64,000 nt of DNA from CAMCHP01 sp036835325 (GTDB taxonomy: Bacteria > Bacteroidota > Bacteroidia > Flavobacteriales_D > Sanyastnellaceae), in assembly GCA_036835325.1 (NCBI GenBank), contig DAITMF010000001.1, positions 86,460 through 150,459 of the forward strand, given 5' to 3'. The position numbers and the translations under genes were made by a program. This document shows positions 59,850-64,000 of the stretch, piece by piece. Positions within the stretch are counted from its first letter, which is position 1, and the number at the start of each line of letters is the position of its first letter. The notes under the pieces were generated by a model, which did not search any database, was not told where the DNA came from, and saw nothing but the letters and a program-made list of their open reading frames with translations.

Positions 59850-62800
59850 TTAGCGATCTAAATTATTAAAATAATCATTGACGCGTTCGCGGTAATACGG
59901 CTTTAATGAAGGAGGGATTGTTCGTAACAGCTCCGTTTCCTTTTCTTTCTGGCGCAAGTACTCTTCCAATCCGGGAGGATTGCTGCGCAAGCCTTGGTTG
60001 CCACTTTGCGATTTGCGGCGTTCGTCTTGGTCGCGCGTACGTTCAGCTTCTTCAGCTTTGAGCAATCGAATGAGTATATCTTGCTGACGCTCAATCGATT
60101 CCTGATTGATGCGCTTGTTGACGATGTCTTCCTCAAGCTTTTCCATTTCTTTCGAAATCTCTTTAAGCTCGTTTCCGGCGCCTGAACCGTCTTTGTTGAG
60201 GTCTTGGCTCAGCTCGTCCATCATTTTGCGAATAGCGGCTTGTCTGGCGGCCATTTGGGCCAATTCTTTGCTCATTGACTGACCACCGTTGCTTTTGCCT
60301 TTGTTGCCGTCTTTGCCCATCTGGTCTTTCATCTGCTGAAGCTGCTTGCTGAGGGCGTCTTGCATCTTCTTCATGTCGCCTGCCGAGGGTTTGGGGGCGC
60401 CGCTTCCACCCGGATTGTTGCACGAACCGCTGCCCGGCTTCTTGTCTTTGGCCTGTTGTTCTTGCATCTGCTTCAATGCTTCGTCAAGTAGCAACGCCAA
60501 GTTGTTGAAAGAGGTCATCACGAACTGCTGGTTCATGGTCATGTTTTGGGTGCGCCGCTCGCCAATGTCTTCAATGGCCATGCCCATGTGGTGGTTGACC
60601 AAACCGATTTCACGGTTCACAATCGATTGGATTTGAATCACGCGCTTGCTCAACGCCAAAAGCGAGTCTTCAACCATGCGCGCATCGTCTTTCAGCTTGC
60701 GTTGAACCTGACCGTAGCTCACAAATTTTGGGTCGTTCTTATCAACTGCGGTAAAGTCTTGCATGAGCTCTTCTTGGTCAAATGAAAGCGTAATGATGTT
60801 CTCTAAGAGCTGGCGAAGGGCTTCCATGTCTTCCTGGGCTTGTTCCGCACTGTCTTGGGCCATCATTTGTTCCATTTGGTCGGCCATGTCTTTCATCTTG
60901 TCAGAAGCATTCTTCTGGTTTTGTGAGGCCTTCTTCGGTTTGCTCTTGCTTAGCTCATCCGAACTTTTTTGCATTTCCTGCTCAATGCTCTGCTCTTGTT
61001 GTTCGGTTTCCGGCATTGCATTCGGGTTCTCGAGTTCTTCATTGAGTTTTTCAATGTCATCGAGCTCTTTTTGGAGTTCGTCGAATTTCTCGTTCAGCAT
61101 TTCCTGTTCTTCTTTCAACTTGGCGGCATCCGCATTCGGGTCTTGTGCTTTTTCCGAGAGTTCTTCTTGCTCTTTTGCCAGTTCTTTGAGTTCTTCAATG
61201 GTGTCGGTCATTTTCTGCTCCCACTCCAGTTGTTTGAACTGTTCGAGCGCGCGATCGAGTTCCTTTTCAAGGTCTTCAGTTGAGAGCTCCATTTGCTGGA
61301 GCTCTTGCTGCAGCATGTCTTTGTTCATTTCCTCCATCAGCTTTTCGATTTCGTCGTAAAGCTTGCGAAGCTCATCGCTCATGACCTGTTCCATGAGTTC
61401 TTGCAGTTGTTGCTGCTTCTCTTGCAGGCGTTCGTTTTGTTGCTCGAACTGGTTCTGCTTTTGATTCTTCTGTTCGTTTTGCTTTTGGATGGCGTTAAGG
61501 TTCTCTTGCAACTGCTTTTGCTGCTGCATCATTTTCTCGAGCTTCTGCTTTTCTTGCCATCCAGGCTCTTCTTTTTGCAAGAGTTCTTTGCGCAATTCAT
61601 CGAGTTCTTTGCGAAGGCTTTTCGCGTCGTCTAAACTCTCTTCAAGCTTGTCTTTGATGTCTTCGTTTTGCTTTGTGAGCTCTTCTTTCAATTCAGCACG
61701 TGACGGTGCTGCGAGGGTCATGCTCATGGTGCGGGTTGACTTGCTGCCGTTCACTGCGTCGTTGTCAAAGACCTCAAAGTAGTAGCTAATTTGTTCACCA
61801 GGAACAAGTTGCAGCTCTTCCAAAGACCAAAAGTGCATAAAGCGATCGAAATCTCCCGCAGGAGCAGGCAGCACCACCGTGGTGTAGGTATTAAGTGCCC
61901 GATCAGCCCGTTCTGATGCGGTGAATGCATAGTTGAACGTGAGCATTCGAAAGCCGTAGTCGTCTTGCACTTCACCGGTGAAGAAGACCTGTGCCCCGGC
62001 GATGCTGTCGCGCTCTTCAGCCACTTTGATGGCAGGGTGGCGGTCAGGCACAACCGCAATGCGGTAGGCCATGCTGTCAACCGCACCTACGGCTTCATTG
62101 TAAGGCGAAAGAGCATATCCGGTGTTCTTCATCGCCCGGTAGGTAAAGCCGAAAACGTCTTGTCGACCGGGCTTTAATTGCATCGAACTATCGTCGATGG
62201 CGAAGCCCAAAAACGAGGTGTTACGGGCGTTGAACTCCCATCGAATCTCGGTTCCTTGCGGTACGGTGAGGTCTCCGGTGTTTTTGAGCGACTCATCCAT
62301 CCGTCCGGTATAGGCAGGATAATCCAACACTACGTCAAAATTCACCAGCACAGGCTTGGGCAACACGTCAAGCGCGTAGGGTCCAAAATAGAATCCATCC
62401 GCATACAACCGAAAACGCTGGGTTTGATCAACGTTTCTAAAGGTGTACGAAAAGGCCTTTTTTGAATCGGCATTCATTCTGAAGCGGGTGCCGCCCACCT
62501 CTACGAATACCTTATCGGGTACAGTTGCACCATCCACCCCAACAGTCAAAACGAAGTCTTCACGCTCAGCAACCCTCAATGGCCCACTGGTGAGTTCAAG
62601 CGAGAACGGTGCGAGAGGGATGATTTCTTCATTGTACCGAATGAGACGATCGGTTGATTCACTCAAGAAACTCGGCGCCAAAAGCAGCAAGGCCGCAATG
62701 ATTGCCAACGGCGGAAGCACCCACCGTAGGTAGCGTCGGTTCTCTCCCAAGTCAATGGCAGCCGTAAACGGCACGGGCGAAAGCTCACGGGTGCGTTGCT

Positions 62801-63200
62801 CGATGCTCGCTGCGAGCAAGCTATCAGAACCCGTAACGCCATGACGTTCTTGCAGCTGCAAGGTGTTCAGCAGCTTGTCTTTGACTTCCGGAAAGTGGCT
62901 CCCCACCAACAACGAGGCCTCTGTGTAGCTGAGTACTTTGCCCATGCGGAACAAACGCAACACGGGTATCACAACGTGAAGCACGAGCAACACGGCGCTG
63001 AAGCCCAAAAAGCCCCAGAACAGCACCGTGCGCAATGTGGTGTTGAAGTGGCCGATACCCTCAAGCAGTGTCACCAAAAGAAAGAACAGCAAGATGAGTC
63101 CTCCGCTGTACAGCACGCCGCGAATGATGCGGTTGGTGTAGTATTTTCGGATGAATGCGTCGAGCTTCTCGAGCAGCGTCGATGCAGGTCGTTGAGCCAT
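59850..63200 (-). CDS. DUF4175 family membrane protein with long coiled coil
   Basis: The 1116-residue product has three N-terminal membrane helices (GVLYSGGLILLFFLLVTLLE, FWGFLGFSAVLLVLHVV, WVLPPLAIIAALLLL), a beta-rich periplasmic region (about 190-500) and a very long Gln/Glu/Lys-rich coiled coil from about 510 to 1080, broken near 960 by a Gly/Ser/Pro segment. The DUF4175 label comes from the N-terminal part. Function unknown. The start at 63200 precedes the first helix directly; the frame extends 54 bases further up. Confidence 0.85.
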   Translation of the reverse strand: MAQRPASTLLEKLDAFIRKYYTNRIIRGVLYSGGLILLFFLLVTLLEGIGHFNTTLRTVLFWGFLGFSAVLLVLHVVIPVLRLFRMGKVLSYTEASLLVGSHFPEVKDKLLNTLQLQERHGVTGSDSLLAASIEQRTRELSPVPFTAAIDLGENRRYLRWVLPPLAIIAALLLLAPSFLSESTDRLIRYNEEIIPLAPFSLELTSGPLRVAEREDFVLTVGVDGATVPDKVFVEVGGTRFRMNADSKKAFSYTFRNVDQTQRFRLYADGFYFGPYALDVLPKPVLVNFDVVLDYPAYTGRMDESLKNTGDLTVPQGTEIRWEFNARNTSFLGFAIDDSSMQLKPGRQDVFGFTYRAMKNTGYALSPYNEAVGAVDSMAYRIAVVPDRHPAIKVAEERDSIAGAQVFFTGEVQDDYGFRMLTFNYAFTASERADRALNTYTTVVLPAPAGDFDRFMHFWSLEELQLVPGEQISYYFEVFDNDAVNGSKSTRTMSMTLAAPSRAELKEELTKQNEDIKDKLEESLDDAKSLRKELDELRKELLQKEEPGWQEKQKLEKMMQQQKQLQENLNAIQKQNEQKNQKQNQFEQQNERLQEKQQQLQELMEQVMSDELRKLYDEIEKLMEEMNKDMLQQELQQMELSTEDLEKELDRALEQFKQLEWEQKMTDTIEELKELAKEQEELSEKAQDPNADAAKLKEEQEMLNEKFDELQKELDDIEKLNEELENPNAMPETEQQEQSIEQEMQKSSDELSKSKPKKASQNQKNASDKMKDMADQMEQMMAQDSAEQAQEDMEALRQLLENIITLSFDQEELMQDFTAVDKNDPKFVSYGQVQRKLKDDARMVEDSLLALSKRVIQIQSIVNREIGLVNHHMGMAIEDIGERRTQNMTMNQQFVMTSFNNLALLLDEALKQMQEQQAKDKKPGSGSCNNPGGSGAPKPSAGDMKKMQDALSKQLQQMKDQMGKDGNKGKSNGGQSMSKELAQMAARQAAIRKMMDELSQDLNKDGSGAGNELKEISKEMEKLEEDIVNKRINQESIERQQDILIRLLKAEEAERTRDQDERRKSQSGNQGLRSNPPGLEEYLRQKEKETELLRTIPPSLKPYYRERVNDYFNNLDR

Positions 63201-63307
63201 GTCGCAGACGTAGTTTTTAGCGCGGGCCGATTTGCCCACGCTAAAAATACGCAAATTGAGGCGGTTTAGTTCCCGCTGTAGGCCTTTGGGGCCTTCTTTT
63301 CGAAATT

Positions 63308-64000
63308 TTAACGCACGACTGTAAAACGCAGGCGTCGTTGCTCTGTGCCATTCACAAGGGTTCCGATGTACGACCCTGCGCCGAGTTCAGCTACGCCAAT
63401 GCGCTGATTTACACCTCCGATGAGGCCATCGCGCTGGAGTACGAGACGTCCGCCCAAGTCATAAACAACCAGGTTCCAACGGCCTTCAGGCAAGGCGATG
63501 GTCACCATGTCGTTGGCTGGGTTTGGCCACAAACGTACGCTCTGAGCGGCCGTGTGCTCGCCAATGCCAACGGTGACTTGGAACACCTCCGAGCTTACCT
63601 CGCAGCCGTAATCGGTCGTAATGGTAACGCTGTAGTTCCCAAGTGCTGACGCATCCACGCTGTTGCTCACCGCATTCGGAATGGGCAACCCGTTGTAGGT
63701 CCATGCGTAAGTCGCATAACCTGATTCGGTTTCAAGCGTTTGACTTGCCGGATCGTATACGAGTTGCGGGTCAGGACAAATAACAAACGGCTCGGAAACG
63801 GTGCTGCAACCAAATTCGTTGAACACTTCCACGGTGTACACGCCGGGCTGATCGGCGTTAATGGAGGCGTCTTCCCCTTCAAAAATCACTTCGCCATTGA
63901 GCGACCACACAAACAGCGAACCTTGTTCGGCATCGGTGCTTAGGAGGTTTGAAATTTCGTCGTACACGATGCCCGCAAGAGGGAATGGGAATACGGTAAC
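63308..64000 (-). CDS. Type IX-secreted surface protein, N-terminus cut off
   Basis: The frame is open to the right edge; 230 residues are visible. They include two Ig/PKD-like modules (GVYTVEVFNEFGCSTVSEPF, GNYSVTITTDYGCEVSSEVF) and a C-terminal type A sorting domain of about 85 residues: VRLWPNPANDMVTIALP, LVVYDLGGRLVLQ and a final RRLRFTVVR. The sorting domain directs export by the type IX system and attachment to the surface or release. It is a different gene from the PKD protein at the left edge. Confidence 0.9.
   Translation of the reverse strand, partial: VTVFPFPLAGIVYDEISNLLSTDAEQGSLFVWSLNGEVIFEGEDASINADQPGVYTVEVFNEFGCSTVSEPFVICPDPQLVYDPASQTLETESGYATYAWTYNGLPIPNAVSNSVDASALGNYSVTITTDYGCEVSSEVFQVTVGIGEHTAAQSVRLWPNPANDMVTIALPEGRWNLVVYDLGGRLVLQRDGLIGGVNQRIGVAELGAGSYIGTLVNGTEQRRLRFTVVR

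Noticed and set aside
63258..63307. AGGCC/GGCCT hairpin after the right-edge gene as a terminator
   Set aside because: On the strand of that gene no T run follows the short stem.

Overview
The window is a gene-dense piece of a Bacteroidota chromosome, most likely from the order Flavobacteriales but outside the low-GC Flavobacteriaceae: the lines I sampled are close to half G+C. The evidence is the combination of Bacteroidota-only families (DUF4270, DUF4837, DUF4175, a PorW/SprE-like type IX secretion lipoprotein, a type IX C-terminal sorting domain, a split ATP synthase operon without atpD and atpC) with promoter -7 boxes of the TAnnTTTG type before many genes.

Layout from left to right: the N-terminal 1343 codons of a giant PKD-repeat surface protein (1-4029, minus, cut by the window edge); lysS; a minus-strand run of nine genes (5701-12428) holding a thioredoxin-like protein, a nitroreductase, an outer-membrane barrel, DUF2461, DUF3108, a tryptophan 2,3-dioxygenase-family enzyme, an M23 peptidase lipoprotein and another lipoprotein; a plus-strand run (13027-18421) with a MORN-repeat protein, an SDR oxidoreductase, an M28 peptidase and a membrane glycosyltransferase; aspS, frr, gmd, then tatA, a LysM lytic transglycosylase and DUF4837 (minus); panC divergent from a shortened glycogen-synthase-like gene, DUF4270 and glmS; an outer-membrane barrel and lipoprotein pair; a cyclase-family hydrolase meeting a histidine kinase tail to tail.

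The region 34.0-42.8 kb reads as one minus-strand block: sprE/porW-like lipoprotein, bactofilin, AtpZ, a small membrane protein and atpB-E-F-H-A-G. It is followed by a membrane-anchored M23 peptidase, a PfkB kinase, tRNA-Asn with a decayed half-tRNA copy beside it, and a signalling operon (MORN protein, seven- or eight-PAS histidine kinase, LytTR response regulator, secreted protein). A 453-base AT-rich gap (51580-52032) carries one perfect and three near-perfect DnaA boxes. After it come rpiB, an M28 peptidase, a TlpA-like lipoprotein, an ALDH7-type dehydrogenase, mnmG flanked by two parS-like palindromes, ybeY, an anti-sigma-type ATPase, a DUF4175 coiled-coil membrane protein and the C-terminus of a type IX-secreted protein (cut by the right edge).

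The most notable signals not explained by gene content are: two parS palindromes immediately flanking mnmG together with the DnaA-box cluster 5 kb away, which suggests an origin-proximal region; a strongly over-represented, frame-independent nonamer GGATGGATG (and GGGTGGATG) of unknown role; and four genes whose -7 box sits only 4-5 bases before the start codon, predicting leaderless mRNAs. I saw no CRISPR array, insertion sequence, prophage or rRNA gene.
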